Shown: positions 35,086-45,767 of the stretch, one piece after another
How positions within the stretch are numbered: the stretch's first letter is position 1
Layout: every line of letters starts with the position of its first letter
Assembly (NCBI RefSeq): GCF_003697785.1
Contig: NZ_QOKZ01000001.1
Span: 434,001-498,000, forward strand
Reading direction: 5' to 3'
Length of the DNA stretch: 64,000 bases
DNA from: Paracoccus alkanivorans
GTDB lineage: Bacteria; Pseudomonadota; Alphaproteobacteria; Rhodobacterales; Rhodobacteraceae
The notes under the pieces: generated by a model
Database searches by the model: none
What the model was told of the DNA's origin: nothing
The model's input: the letters and a program-made list of their open reading frames with translations, nothing else
Position numbers and translations under genes: made by a program

Positions 35086-35853
35086 ATGATGATGTTCGAC
35101 CTGACAGGAAAAACCGCCCTTCTCACCGGAGCCTCGAGGGGCATGGGATTTGCCATGGCCAAGGCACTGGCGGAGCATGGCGCGACAGTGGTTATTTCCG
35201 CCCGCAAACAGGACCAGTTGGACACGGCTGCCGCCGAGATCAACGCCATGGGCAAGGGTAAGGCCCACGGGATCGCATGCAATATCGGCTACAAGGACCA
35301 GTTGCAGGCGCTGGTCGACAAGACCCGCTCGGTCGCGGGCAAGATCGACGTGGTCATCGGGAATGCCGGGGTGAACCCCTATTACGGGCCGACATCCGAG
35401 ATTCCCGACGAAGCCTATGAAAAGACCATGAGGGCCAATGTGCAGTCGAATCTCTGGCTGGCCGGGATGGTGGTTCCCGACATGATCGAGAAAGGCTCGG
35501 GATCGATGGCCTTCACCTCCTCGATCGGGGCCTTCAAACCCTCGGTGATGCTGGGCACATATGGCATGTCGAAACTGGCTCTGATCGGGCTCGTGCGGAA
35601 CCTCGCGGCGGAGTTCGGCCCGAAGGGTGTGCGCTTCAACGCCATCTGCCCCGGCCTTGTCCGCACCGAATTCGCCCGCGAGCTGTGGGACAATCCGGAT
35701 GTCGAAAAGCGGATCCAGAACGACATCCCCCTGCGCCGCCTTGGCGAGCCGGAGGATTTCGCGGGTCTCGCCGTTTTCCTCGCCTCGGATGCCAGCCGTT
35801 ACATGACCGGGCAGGCCCTGACCGTTTGCGGCGGCTCGAACATGTGGACCTGA
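35086..35853 (+). CDS. SDR-family oxidoreductase
   Basis: A 255-residue short-chain dehydrogenase/reductase. The cofactor motif is TGASRGMGFAMAKAL, the structural block VVIGNAGVNPY, the catalytic serine is in AFTSSIGAFKPS and the YGMSK block holds the tyrosine and lysine. The C-terminus has PLRRLGEPEDFAGLAVFLAS typical of classical SDRs. I chose the first ATG of three (35086), with AAAGGA upstream. It is the last gene of the ligase operon and is followed by a hairpin terminator. It may oxidise a 3-hydroxyacyl-CoA or an alcohol intermediate of the pathway. Confidence 0.9.
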   Translation: MMMFDLTGKTALLTGASRGMGFAMAKALAEHGATVVISARKQDQLDTAAAEINAMGKGKAHGIACNIGYKDQLQALVDKTRSVAGKIDVVIGNAGVNPYYGPTSEIPDEAYEKTMRANVQSNLWLAGMVVPDMIEKGSGSMAFTSSIGAFKPSVMLGTYGMSKLALIGLVRNLAAEFGPKGVRFNAICPGLVRTEFARELWDNPDVEKRIQNDIPLRRLGEPEDFAGLAVFLASDASRYMTGQALTVCGGSNMWT

Positions 35854-35871
35854 CAGGGCCCGGACGGGCAT

Positions 35872-35898
35872 GGCGGGCGTGACCGCCCGCCTTCTTGC
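35872..35898. terminator. Hairpin terminator after the SDR gene
   Basis: GGCGGGCG and CGCCCGCC form a perfect 8-base GC-rich stem with a 4-base loop (35872-35891), followed by TTCTTGC. It separates the rightward catabolic operon from the convergent thiamine operon and probably ends both. The T-run is short. Confidence 0.6.
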
Positions 35899-35916
35899 AG
35901 CAAAGGGCCCGTTTCT

Positions 35917-36891
35917 TCACCCGTCCTCCTGCCCCGCCGCCAGCAGCGCCAGGTCGCGATGCCCGCGCCCGGCCAGTTCCACCGCCGCGCGCCATGCCCG
36001 CAACCCGCTGCGGCAGCACAGCACCACGCGCCGACCTGCCGGGGGCCGCCACGCGGCCATCGCCTCGGGGGCAATCCGCAAGGCGCCGGACGTAACCTTG
36101 CATGGGGCCTCGCTCTCGGGGCGCAGCTCGACCACGCAATCGGCGTCGCGCAGATCGGCCTTTGCCACGAAGGATAGCGCCGGTCCATCGGGTTCGGGAG
36201 CGCTGTCGAAGCGGAAACTTCCGAAACGCCATCCGGCCAGATCGACCGTCATCGCCTGCCCGATGGGCGAGGGTTGCAATCCCAGGAGGGCTGAAAGCGC
36301 CATCTGCGCCTGCAAGGCTCCCATCACCGCGACGGCGGGTCCCATCACTCCCGCCGTCGCGCAGCTTTGAGCTCGTCGCGGCAGATCGGGAAACAGCGCC
36401 CGCAGGCTTGGCCCGGCGCCGCAGAACCCGCCCACATATCCCTGCCGTCCCAGCACCGAGGCAGCGATCAGCGGCAGGCGGCGGCGCATGCAGGCATCCG
36501 AGAGAATATAACTTACGGCGAAACTGTCCGCCGCGTCGATCACCAGATCGGTGTCCTCCAGCATCGCACCTACCGTTACCGGATCCAGCCAGCCGCGGAC
36601 CGCCTCGGCCATGATCCCGGGGTTCAGCGCCATCGCCTCGCGCGCGGCGCAATCGGCCTTGGGCTTGCCGATATCGGCATGACGGAACAACGTCTGGCGA
36701 TGCAGGTTGCTTTCATCGACGCAATCGCCATCGACGATCCGCAGATACCCCACGCCCGCACCGGCCAGAGCCGGGATCACCGTCGCGCCCAGCCCTCCCG
36801 CACCGATGATCAGCACCCGGGCAGCGGCCAGCCGCGCCTGCCCCTCGGCACCGATCTCGGGCAGGATCATCTGCCGGTCATAGCGGGACAT
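35917..36891 (-). CDS. thiF: ThiF/MoeB-type adenylyltransferase with rhodanese-like C-terminus
   Basis: A 324-residue E1-like enzyme that should adenylate the C-terminal glycine of ThiS for sulfur transfer. The nucleotide-binding loop is LIIGAGGLGATVIPALAGAG, with [12 protein letters not shown] at the N-terminus and DLVIDAADSFAVSYILSDAC following. The last 100 residues form a rhodanese-like domain with the active-site loop LCCRSGLRAWRA. The usual two CxxC zinc pairs of MoeB/ThiF are not evident. I chose ATG 36891, with GAGAGGG upstream; it overlaps the end of thiE by 14 bases. Last gene of the thiamine operon. A MoeB role in molybdopterin synthesis is the alternative, but context favours thiamine. 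Confidence 0.87.
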   Translation of the reverse strand: MSRYDRQMILPEIGAEGQARLAAARVLIIGAGGLGATVIPALAGAGVGYLRIVDGDCVDESNLHRQTLFRHADIGKPKADCAAREAMALNPGIMAEAVRGWLDPVTVGAMLEDTDLVIDAADSFAVSYILSDACMRRRLPLIAASVLGRQGYVGGFCGAGPSLRALFPDLPRRAQSCATAGVMGPAVAVMGALQAQMALSALLGLQPSPIGQAMTVDLAGWRFGSFRFDSAPEPDGPALSFVAKADLRDADCVVELRPESEAPCKVTSGALRIAPEAMAAWRPPAGRRVVLCCRSGLRAWRAAVELAGRGHRDLALLAAGQEDG

Positions 36892-37495
36892 GCGCACCCT
36901 CTCGCGTGGCCAAGATCCATTCCTTGCAGCGCGCCTCGGGATCGGGGGCAGTCTGGATGTCGGTGACCACCGCCGCGCTATCCGCGCCCGCCGCAAAAAC
37001 ACCGGGCAGGCGTTCGGGTGTCAGCCCGCCGATAGCGACCAGCGGCACATCGCCCACCCGCCGCTTCCAGTCGCGAACGCGATCCAGTCCCTGCGGACCC
37101 CATTTCATCTTTTTCAGCAGCGTCGGGTAAACCGGCCCGAGGGCCACATATTCCGGGCCGAAAGACAGGGCGCGGTCCAGTTCCGCCTCGTCATGCGTGG
37201 ACAGGCCAAAGCGCACCCCGCCCCGGCGCAGCGCATCGAAATCGGCGCTGTCCATATCCTCCTGCCCCAGATGGACGAAATCCACGCCCATCTCCAGCGC
37301 CAGTTGCCAGTAATCGTTCAACACCAGTTGCGCCCCATGCGCCGCGCAGCAATCGCGCGCCCGTGCCACCTGATCGCGCAGGGCAGCGCCCTCGACGTCC
37401 TTGACCCGCAACTGCACCAGCCGCACGCCCAGGGGCACCAGCCGCTCCAACAGATCGGCAGTCCCGGTGATGAGATAGAAACGATCCAGCCTCAT
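36878..37495 (-). CDS. thiE: Thiamine-phosphate synthase
   Basis: A 205-residue TIM-barrel enzyme that joins the pyrimidine and thiazole phosphates to make thiamine monophosphate. Family blocks are [56 protein letters not shown] and the phosphate-binding [11 protein letters not shown] with [11 protein letters not shown]. The length is typical. Its start overlaps the thiG stop (ATGA). Confidence 0.93.
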   Translation of the reverse strand: MRLDRFYLITGTADLLERLVPLGVRLVQLRVKDVEGAALRDQVARARDCCAAHGAQLVLNDYWQLALEMGVDFVHLGQEDMDSADFDALRRGGVRFGLSTHDEAELDRALSFGPEYVALGPVYPTLLKKMKWGPQGLDRVRDWKRRVGDVPLVAIGGLTPERLPGVFAAGADSAAVVTDIQTAPDPEARCKEWILATREGAHVPL

Positions 37496-38250
37496 GACAG
37501 CGCCGCCATGCCGAATATCGGGGTCGAGGCCATCGCCATGTCGCGCCGCCCCATCAACCCCGCCTCATGCGCCAGCCGCCCGGCCTGAACCGCCCCGGCA
37601 AAGGCCCGCGCCATCGTCACGGGATCACCCGCGCGGGCGACAGCGGTGTTCAGCAGCACCGCGTCAAAGCCCATTTCCATCGCCTTCGCCGCCTGCGACG
37701 GCGCGCCGATCCCCGCGTCGATAACCAGCGGGATATCCGGGAAATGTGCCCGCATCGTGTGCAGCGCGTCCTCGTGCCGCAGCCCCTGCCCCGAGCCGAT
37801 CGGCGCACCCCATGGCATCAGCACCCGGCACCCGGCCTCGATCAGCTTCTCGCCCAGGATCAGGTCCTCGGTCGTATAGGGAAACACCTCGAAGCCATCC
37901 GAGCAAAGGATCCGCGCCGCCTCGACCAGCGCGAATGGATCGGGTTGCAGCGTGTCGGCGTGGCCGATCACCTCCAGCTTGATCCAGCTGGTCCCGAACA
38001 GCTCGCGCGCCATCTGCGCCGTGGTGACCGCCTCGCGGGCACTGTGGCAGCCCGCCGTATTGGGCAAAAGCCGGCAACCGCTGGCCTTGATCAGATCGCG
38101 GAACCCCGCGCCTCCTGCCCCTTCCCGGCGCAGGCTGACGGTGATGATCTCTGCCTCCGAGGCTGCAATCGCGTCGCTCAACACCCTGGGTGAAGGATAT
38201 TGCGCCGTTCCCAGCATCAACCTCGATTTCGGCGTGAACCCGTAGAACAT
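37492..38250 (-). CDS. thiG: Thiazole synthase
   Basis: A 252-residue TIM-barrel protein that builds the thiazole ring from deoxyxylulose phosphate, dehydroglycine and ThiS-thiocarboxylate. The lysine in [19 protein letters not shown] fits the imine-forming residue. Other marks are [13 protein letters not shown] near the start, [30 protein letters not shown] and [12 protein letters not shown]. It begins three bases after the thiS stop and ends overlapping thiE. Cytoplasmic. Confidence 0.95.
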   Translation of the reverse strand: MFYGFTPKSRLMLGTAQYPSPRVLSDAIAASEAEIITVSLRREGAGGAGFRDLIKASGCRLLPNTAGCHSAREAVTTAQMARELFGTSWIKLEVIGHADTLQPDPFALVEAARILCSDGFEVFPYTTEDLILGEKLIEAGCRVLMPWGAPIGSGQGLRHEDALHTMRAHFPDIPLVIDAGIGAPSQAAKAMEMGFDAVLLNTAVARAGDPVTMARAFAGAVQAGRLAHEAGLMGRRDMAMASTPIFGMAALS

Positions 38251-38253
38251 CGC

Positions 38254-38451
38254 TCAGCCCCCTTGCATCGGCGACAACACCTCGATCCGCGCGCCCTCGG
38301 TCAATGCGGTTCCATCCCGCATACCGCGCGGCACGAACTCACCATTCACCGCGGTGGCGACCGAGGGCGCGGCAAGCCCCTGCTCCTCGATCAGTTCGGA
38401 CAATGTGGCGGCGGCGGTCTCGACCTGCTCGCCATTCAGTTCAACTCGCAT
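38254..38451 (-). CDS. thiS: Sulfur carrier protein ThiS
   Basis: A 65-residue ubiquitin-like protein ending in the required Gly-Gly (SPMQGG), the end that ThiF adenylates and that carries sulfur to ThiG. The N-terminus MRVELNGEQVET and the VAVNGEFV-like strand (TAVNGEFVPRG) fit the family. Its start overlaps the end of thiO by 11 bases, so the two are translationally coupled. Confidence 0.93.
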   Translation of the reverse strand: MRVELNGEQVETAAATLSELIEEQGLAAPSVATAVNGEFVPRGMRDGTALTEGARIEVLSPMQGG

Positions 38452-39370
38452 CTCGCATCTCCATCTGCAGGCGATCCGCCAAGGCCTCGGCCAGTGCCGG
38501 AGCCATTAGGAAGCCGTGACGATACATGCCGTTGACATGGATACGCCCCCTTTCTTCACGGATCGCGGGAATATTGTCGGGGAATGCAGGGCGCAGCCCC
38601 GCGCCTGCCTCGACCAGCCGCGCCTCGGCAAAGCCGGGATGTAGGGCATAGGCGGCGGACAGAAGTTCCATGATGGCACGGGCGGTAATCGGGCCGGGAT
38701 CGTCGGTCTCGACCATCGTCGCGCCGATCATGTAGCGCCCCTGCCCGCGCGGCACGACATAGCAGGGAAAGCGCGGATGCAGCAGCCGGACCGTCCGGGT
38801 CAGTTCCAGTTCCGGGGCCTCGACGATCAGCATCTCGCCCCTGACCCCGCGCAGATCGGGCAGCATGTCGCGCGCGGCCATCCCCCGGCAATCGATCACC
38901 CGCCCGCGCGGCTCGCCCCGCCGGATCGGCACGCCCTTGGCGGTCAATCGGTCCCGCAGGGCGGTCATGGCGGCGCGCGGGTCCAGATGCGCCTCTTCGG
39001 GGAAGTAAAGCCCACGGGCAAAGCGCCCCGCAAGCTCCGGCTCCAATATGCCGGGATCAGCGGCGTCATGCCCCCGGGTCATCCGCGCGAAACGGTCCAG
39101 TTCCGCACTGTCGCGAGGCGGGACCACGACCAGCGTACCGCGCCGGACCACTCCCGGCACCCGAGCCGCCCACCAATCGGCGGCACCCGCCCCGGCACTG
39201 ACGACATCGGATGGTGCGGATTCCCCTTCGCATCCCGGAGCCAGCATGCCCCCGGCCCAATGCGAGGCGGGGGTGGAGCTGTCAGCAAGCAGTTCAACGG
39301 GCAGGCCCCGCTCAGTCAGTGCGCTTGCAACGCAAAGGCCGGTGACTCCGTTGCCGATGACGGAAAACAT
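38441..39370 (-). CDS. thiO: Glycine oxidase ThiO
   Basis: A 309-residue FAD-dependent oxidase of the DAO family that makes dehydroglycine for the thiazole ring. The dinucleotide motif is VIGNGVTGLCVASALTERG at the N-terminus, and the later IGATMVETDDPG and GLRPAFPDNIPAI blocks are typical. I chose ATG 39370 (MFSVIGNG) because it opens directly at the Rossmann strand; the frame starts 55 codons earlier without support. It lies between thiC and thiS. Confidence 0.9.
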   Translation of the reverse strand: MFSVIGNGVTGLCVASALTERGLPVELLADSSTPASHWAGGMLAPGCEGESAPSDVVSAGAGAADWWAARVPGVVRRGTLVVVPPRDSAELDRFARMTRGHDAADPGILEPELAGRFARGLYFPEEAHLDPRAAMTALRDRLTAKGVPIRRGEPRGRVIDCRGMAARDMLPDLRGVRGEMLIVEAPELELTRTVRLLHPRFPCYVVPRGQGRYMIGATMVETDDPGPITARAIMELLSAAYALHPGFAEARLVEAGAGLRPAFPDNIPAIREERGRIHVNGMYRHGFLMAPALAEALADRLQMEMRDAS

Positions 39371-39422
39371 CAGCCCGCCCCCCGCGCAAACAGGCGCCGC
39401 GTGGCCGTGTGGAGTGGAAAAC

Positions 39423-41255
<1,833 letters not shown>

Positions 41256-41357
41256 TCAAGCATCACTCGAAAAGACCCAGAATGACGTTTGAGGCAGAAA
41301 GCGACCGGTCTGCGGTCCTTGCGGGGCCGCCACGGCCCAAAGAGCGGCTGCCCTTCG

Positions 41358-41480
41358 GTCTTCCTACGCCAGTATCAACTGGGTCAGGTTCAAAGGGTCG
41401 CTGCACCGTGACACAGGTCATTCGCATGACACATGGCACCAATCAGCCTCTCAGTCCCTTGGGCGGGACTCCCCTGACAT
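41358..41480 (-). ncRNA. TPP (thiamine pyrophosphate) riboswitch
   Basis: Read leftward, this leader has the two conserved TPP-aptamer blocks: CTGAGA (41454-41449) in the pyrimidine-sensing arm and ACCCTTTGAACCTGA (41398-41384) followed by GATACTGGCGTAGG (41376-41363) in the other arm and closing region. It lies 110 bases upstream of thiC. A GC hairpin (41324-41338) sits between aptamer and thiC but is not followed by T residues, so control may act on translation or another fold. High thiamine pyrophosphate should switch off the whole thi operon. Confidence 0.95.
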
Positions 41481-41627
41481 CTGCTAAGGTCACAAACGCG
41501 GTGGGACTTGTCAAGCACCCGTTTGCGCAGCGCGGGATGCGGCTATGCGCGGAGGCGTATTGAAAGGCTCTGTCGGGGGGCACAGTTCTTACCGGCAAAA
41601 GCATTCGTCACGAAGAAAGGACATTCG

Positions 41628-42695
41628 ATGACATCCCTTTTCGATCCGTTGCAACTGGGACCGCTCAGCCTGAAAAACCGCGTCTTCATGGCCCCGTTGA
41701 CCCGTAGCCGGGCCGGGACAGAGCGTGTCCCGAATGCGCTGATGGCCGAATATTATCGCCAACGCGCAGGCGCCGGGCTGATCCTGTCCGAAGCAACCAG
41801 CGTTACCCCGATGGGCGTCGGTTATGCCGACACACCCGGGATCTGGAACGAGGAACAGGTCGAGGGCTGGAAGGCTGTCACCAACGCCGTGCACGAGGCC
41901 GGTGGAGTGATTTTCCTGCAGCTATGGCATGTCGGACGCATCTCGCATCCGATCTTTCTTGGCGGAGAGCTTCCGGTCGCGCCAAGCGCCATCCAGCCCG
42001 CCGGTCATGTCAGCCTTGTGCGTCCGAAAACCGCCTATGTCACGCCGCGTGCGCTTGAAACCGACGAGATTCCCGGCATCATCGCGGCCTATCGCCAGGG
42101 GGCCGAGAACGCCAGGCTCGCCGGTTTCGACGGCGTCGAGATCCATGCCGCCAATGGCTATCTGATCGACCAGTTCCTGCAGGATCGCAGCAATCGGCGG
42201 ACCGACCGGTATGGCGGTTCGATCGAGAACCGGGTGCGGTTGCTGAACGAAATCACCGATGCGGTGATCGAAATCTGGGGCGCGGATCGTGTGGGCGTGC
42301 ATCTTGCGCCTCGCGGTGACAGCCACGACCTGGGCGACAGCGATCCCGCCGCCCTGTTCACACGGGTCGCCCACGACATGGCGGCGCGAGGCGTGGCCTT
42401 CCTCGCCCTGCGCGAGCATATCGGCGATGACAGCCTTCTGCCCGCAATCAAGCAGGCCTTCGGCGGGATCGTCGTCGCCAATGAGGGGCTGACCTATCAG
42501 AGCGCGACGCAATTGCTGTCGGAAGGGCATGCCGACGCCGCCGCTTTCGGGCGCGATTTCATCGCGACCCCCGACCTGCCGGAACGTTTCCGCAAGGGAA
42601 AACCGCTGAACGAGGTGAATCCGGCGACCTTCTATAGCGGCGGGGCTGAGGGATATACCGATTATCCGACGGCGGAATCCGTCGCAGCCGAGTAA
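41628..42695 (+). CDS. Old Yellow Enzyme family NADH:flavin oxidoreductase
   Basis: A 355-residue FMN-dependent ene-reductase. Family blocks are MAPLTRSRAG near residue 21, the substrate-binding HAANGYLIDQFL (H and N that hold the substrate oxygen), and DRYGGSIENRVRLLNEI. The start ATG 41628 has AAAGGA upstream. These enzymes reduce activated alkenes, nitro compounds or electrophiles with NAD(P)H. It stands alone between the riboswitch leader and clpX, with a strong stem-loop eight bases after its stop. Similar in type to NemA; physiological substrate unknown. Confidence 0.9.
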   Translation: MTSLFDPLQLGPLSLKNRVFMAPLTRSRAGTERVPNALMAEYYRQRAGAGLILSEATSVTPMGVGYADTPGIWNEEQVEGWKAVTNAVHEAGGVIFLQLWHVGRISHPIFLGGELPVAPSAIQPAGHVSLVRPKTAYVTPRALETDEIPGIIAAYRQGAENARLAGFDGVEIHAANGYLIDQFLQDRSNRRTDRYGGSIENRVRLLNEITDAVIEIWGADRVGVHLAPRGDSHDLGDSDPAALFTRVAHDMAARGVAFLALREHIGDDSLLPAIKQAFGGIVVANEGLTYQSATQLLSEGHADAAAFGRDFIATPDLPERFRKGKPLNEVNPATFYSGGAEGYTDYPTAESVAAE

Positions 42696-42702
42696 TCCAC
42701 AT

Positions 42703-42735
42703 ATGCTGCGCCGCCAAATCTGGTCGGCGCAGCAT
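42703..42735. terminator. Long stem-loop between the OYE gene and clpX
   Basis: ATGCTGCGCCG (42703-42713) and CGGCGCAGCAT (42725-42735) form a perfect 11-base stem; the inner CCA and TGG extend it around AATC with one bulged T. It begins eight bases after the oxidoreductase stop and lies between convergent genes, so it probably ends transcription from both sides. No clear T-run. Confidence 0.6.
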
Positions 42736-42805
42736 CACCCGAATATCGTCCCCTCGCAGAAAGTCCGGTCATGCGAAGCGGATAGCATGCCGCCTCGCCG
42801 GAATA

Positions 42806-44071
42806 TCACCCGGCCGAGGCGCTTTCCTTCTTGGTATCGGCATGGATCAGCAGCGGCTTGACCGAGGCATTCTCGACCGCATCCTCGTTCACCACCACCT
42901 CTTCGACGCTCTCCAGGCCGGGCAGGTCGAACATGGTATCCAGCAGGATATCTTCCATGATCGAACGCAGCCCGCGCGCGCCCGTCTTGCGCTTGATCGC
43001 GCGCTTGGCGATTGCGGTCAACGCATCGTCGGTGAAGGTCAGCTGCACGCCTTCCAGGTCGAAAAGCCGTTGATATTGCTTGACCAGGGCGTTCTTGGGC
43101 TTGGTCAGGATGATGATCAGCGCGTCCTCGTCCAGATCGGTCAGCGTGGCGATCACCGGCAGGCGGCCGACGAATTCCGGGATCAGGCCGAATTTCAGCA
43201 GATCCTCGGGTTCCAGATCCTTGAATACCTCGCCCACACCGCGATCGTCGTTCTCCTTGACCGAGGCGCCAAAGCCCATTGCCGTGCCCTTGTTGCGCTG
43301 CGAGATGATCCGGTCCAGCCCGGCAAAGGCACCGCCGCAGACGAACAGGATATTCGTCGTATCCACCTGCAGGAATTCCTGCTGCGGATGCTTGCGCCCG
43401 CCCTGCGGCGGCACCGAGGCGACCGTGCCCTCCATGATCTTGAGCAGCGCCTGCTGCACCCCCTCGCCCGATACATCGCGGGTGATCGAGGGGTTGTCGG
43501 ACTTGCGGGTGATCTTGTCGACCTCGTCGATATAGACGATGCCGCGCTGCGCCCGCTCGACATTGTATTCGCTGGCCTGCAACAGCTTGAGGATGATATT
43601 TTCGACATCCTCGCCGACATAGCCCGCCTCGGTCAGGGTGGTCGCATCGGCCATGGTGAAGGGCACGTCCAGGATCCGCGCAAGCGTCTGCGCCAGCAGA
43701 GTCTTGCCGCAGCCGGTGGGACCGATCAGCAGGATATTCGACTTGGCCAGCTCGATATCCGATTTCGTGCCGTGATTCAGCCGCTTGTAATGGTTATGCA
43801 CGGCAACCGAGAGCACGCGCTTGGCGTGCTCCTGGCCGATCACGTAATCATCCAGAACCTGGCAAATCTCTTTCGGCGTGGGCACCCCCTCGCCGGATTT
43901 CAGCCCGGTCGACTTGGTTTCCTCGCGGATGATATCCATGCAGAGTTCAACGCATTCGTCGCAGATGAATACCGTCGGCCCCGCGATCAGTTTGCGAACC
44001 TCATGCTGGCTCTTGCCGCAAAAGCTGCAATAAAGCGTGTTCTTGCTGTCTGAGCCGGACTGGTTTGCCAT
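42806..44071 (-). CDS. clpX: ClpXP protease ATP-binding subunit ClpX
   Basis: A 421-residue AAA+ unfoldase that recognises tagged proteins and feeds them to ClpP. The N-terminal zinc domain has cysteines at residues 15, 18, 37 and 40 (CSFCGK and CDEC). Walker A is [15 protein letters not shown], the pore loop is in [14 protein letters not shown], and Walker B is [24 protein letters not shown] is in the C-terminal sensor region. It follows clpP on the same strand after 167 bases in which I see no gene. Confidence 0.97.
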   Translation of the reverse strand: MANQSGSDSKNTLYCSFCGKSQHEVRKLIAGPTVFICDECVELCMDIIREETKSTGLKSGEGVPTPKEICQVLDDYVIGQEHAKRVLSVAVHNHYKRLNHGTKSDIELAKSNILLIGPTGCGKTLLAQTLARILDVPFTMADATTLTEAGYVGEDVENIILKLLQASEYNVERAQRGIVYIDEVDKITRKSDNPSITRDVSGEGVQQALLKIMEGTVASVPPQGGRKHPQQEFLQVDTTNILFVCGGAFAGLDRIISQRNKGTAMGFGASVKENDDRGVGEVFKDLEPEDLLKFGLIPEFVGRLPVIATLTDLDEDALIIILTKPKNALVKQYQRLFDLEGVQLTFTDDALTAIAKRAIKRKTGARGLRSIMEDILLDTMFDLPGLESVEEVVVNEDAVENASVKPLLIHADTKKESASAG

Positions 44072-44238
44072 CGTCCACTTCCTTCACTACCGCCCCGCGC
44101 TTCCCGGCGCGGCGGGCGATCCCGGAACCCGTCCGGATATCGCCATTCAACTCATTCACCCCGGCATGCTTGCCGGCAGCGTATTGCCTTGGGCTCCATG
44201 TTAGGGATGACGCGCTTCCGTCACAATCCCCCCTCGCC

Positions 44239-44871
44239 CTATTTCTTCTCTGGCTCGGCCTTGCCACGCGGTTCCAGCACCTCGTCGATAAGACCCCAGT
44301 CCTTCGCCTCCTCAGGTGACATGAAGCGGTCACGCTCCAGCGCCTCTTCCACGTCTTCCAGCTTTTTACCAGTGTGTTTCACATAGATTTCATTCAGCCG
44401 GCGCTTGAGCTTCTCGGTTTCCCGCGCATGGATCAGGATATCGGTCGCCTGCCCCTGGTATCCGCCCGAGGGCTGATGCACCATCACCCGGCTGTTGGGC
44501 AGCGAATAGCGCAGTCCCGGTTCCCCCGCCGCGAGCAGCAGCGAGCCCATCGACGCCGCCTGCCCGACCACCAGCGTCGAGATGCGGGGCCGGATATACT
44601 GCATCGTGTCGTAGATCGACAGGCCCGAGGTCACCACGCCGCCGGGGCTGTTGATATACATGCTGATATCCTTGGACGGATTCTCCGCCTCAAGAAACAG
44701 GAGCTGCGCGCAGATCAGCGTGGACATCCCGTCATGCACCGGCCCCGAGACGAAAATGATACGCTCCTTCAGAAGCCGCGAGAAGATATCGTAGGATCGC
44801 TCCCCGCGCGAGGTCTGTTCCACCACCATGGGAACGAGGGTGTTCATGTAGAATTCTGCCGGATCGCTCAT
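44239..44871 (-). CDS. clpP: ATP-dependent Clp protease proteolytic subunit ClpP
   Basis: A 210-residue serine protease that forms the double-ring ClpP chamber. The catalytic serine is S107 in [11 protein letters not shown], the histidine H132 in [10 protein letters not shown], and the aspartate lies in the RDRFMS region. [18 protein letters not shown] is the substrate-binding strand. I chose ATG 44871 ([20 protein letters not shown]) because AAGGA lies just upstream and it gives the usual N-terminus; the frame opens 16 codons earlier. It works with the ClpX encoded downstream. Confidence 0.97.
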   Translation of the reverse strand: MSDPAEFYMNTLVPMVVEQTSRGERSYDIFSRLLKERIIFVSGPVHDGMSTLICAQLLFLEAENPSKDISMYINSPGGVVTSGLSIYDTMQYIRPRISTLVVGQAASMGSLLLAAGEPGLRYSLPNSRVMVHQPSGGYQGQATDILIHARETEKLKRRLNEIYVKHTGKKLEDVEEALERDRFMSPEEAKDWGLIDEVLEPRGKAEPEKK

Positions 44872-45035
44872 CACTGTTCCTTGCCTGATTGTCCCTGTTC
44901 CCGCGATTCGTCCGGGCAATAGGCCCTGTCCTAGACGCGAAAGCTTGACAGAGTCTTAGTAACCGGCAAGGTCCGCCGCAAGGGATGGAACGAAATTCAC
45001 CTGACACCGCGAGGGCGGCACGGCAGGAGGCAGGT

Positions 45036-45767
45036 ATGAAACTGATCGTTGGCCTTGGCAATCCGGGCGCTAAATACGCGAACAACCGCCATAATATCGG
45101 CTTCATGGCCGTTGACATGATCGCTGCGGATCATGGGCTGGGGCCGTGGAAAGCCCGCTTCCAGGGCCAGGTGGCCGAGGGACGCCTTGGCGAAAGCCGG
45201 GTCATGCTGTTGAAGCCGCAGACATTCATGAACCTGTCGGGTCAATCCGTTGGCGAGGCGATGCGCTACCTGAAGCTGACGCCCGCCGATGTTACCGTTC
45301 TGCATGACGAACTGGATCTCGCTCCCGGCAAATGCAGGGTCAAGCGCGGCGGCGGGCATGCCGGGCATAACGGGCTGCGCTCGATCCATCAGCATATCGG
45401 GGCGGATTACGACCGGGTGCGGCTCGGGATCGGGCATCCGGGGCACAAGGACCGGGTGGCGGGCTATGTGCTGTCGGATTTCGCCAAGGCGGATCAGGAA
45501 TGGCTGGACGATCTGCTACGCGGGATCTCGGACGGAGTGGCGGCGCTGGCGGCGGGCGATAACGGGCGCTTCCAGAACGCGGTGGCCAATCGCGTGGCGC
45601 CGGCCCGTAACAGCGGCACCGCCCCCGAGGCGCCACCGAAGCGCAAGCCGCCCGCCTCCAAGAAACCTTCTGCCGACAAGCAGGAAGCGGAGGCGTCACA
45701 GAAACCGCAGCAGGAGCCTCCCAGCTTCGCCGACCGCCTGCGTGCCCTGACCGAGCGTTTCAAGTGA
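45036..45767 (+). CDS. pth: Peptidyl-tRNA hydrolase
   Basis: A 243-residue hydrolase that frees tRNAs from stalled peptidyl-tRNA. The catalytic set is seen as N9 (GLGNPG), H19 (NNRHNIGFM) and D91 (VLHDELDLAPGK), with GHNGLRSI following. The C-terminus is about 50 residues longer than in E. coli and is rich in Lys, Pro, Ala and Gln, a disordered tail often found in alphaproteobacterial Pth. The start ATG 45036 has AGGAGG upstream. Divergent from clpP; its stop overlaps the DUF2332 gene as GTGA. Confidence 0.95.
   Translation: MKLIVGLGNPGAKYANNRHNIGFMAVDMIAADHGLGPWKARFQGQVAEGRLGESRVMLLKPQTFMNLSGQSVGEAMRYLKLTPADVTVLHDELDLAPGKCRVKRGGGHAGHNGLRSIHQHIGADYDRVRLGIGHPGHKDRVAGYVLSDFAKADQEWLDDLLRGISDGVAALAAGDNGRFQNAVANRVAPARNSGTAPEAPPKRKPPASKKPSADKQEAEASQKPQQEPPSFADRLRALTERFK

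Noticed and set aside
36892..37002. N-terminal extension of the ThiF frame
   Set aside because: It would extend further into thiE and is Arg/Pro-rich. The family start MSRYDRQM lies at 36891 with a ribosome site.
41324..41338. GC hairpin downstream of the TPP aptamer as an intrinsic terminator
   Set aside because: The stem is perfect but is not followed by a T-run in the leftward direction, so I did not annotate it as a terminator.
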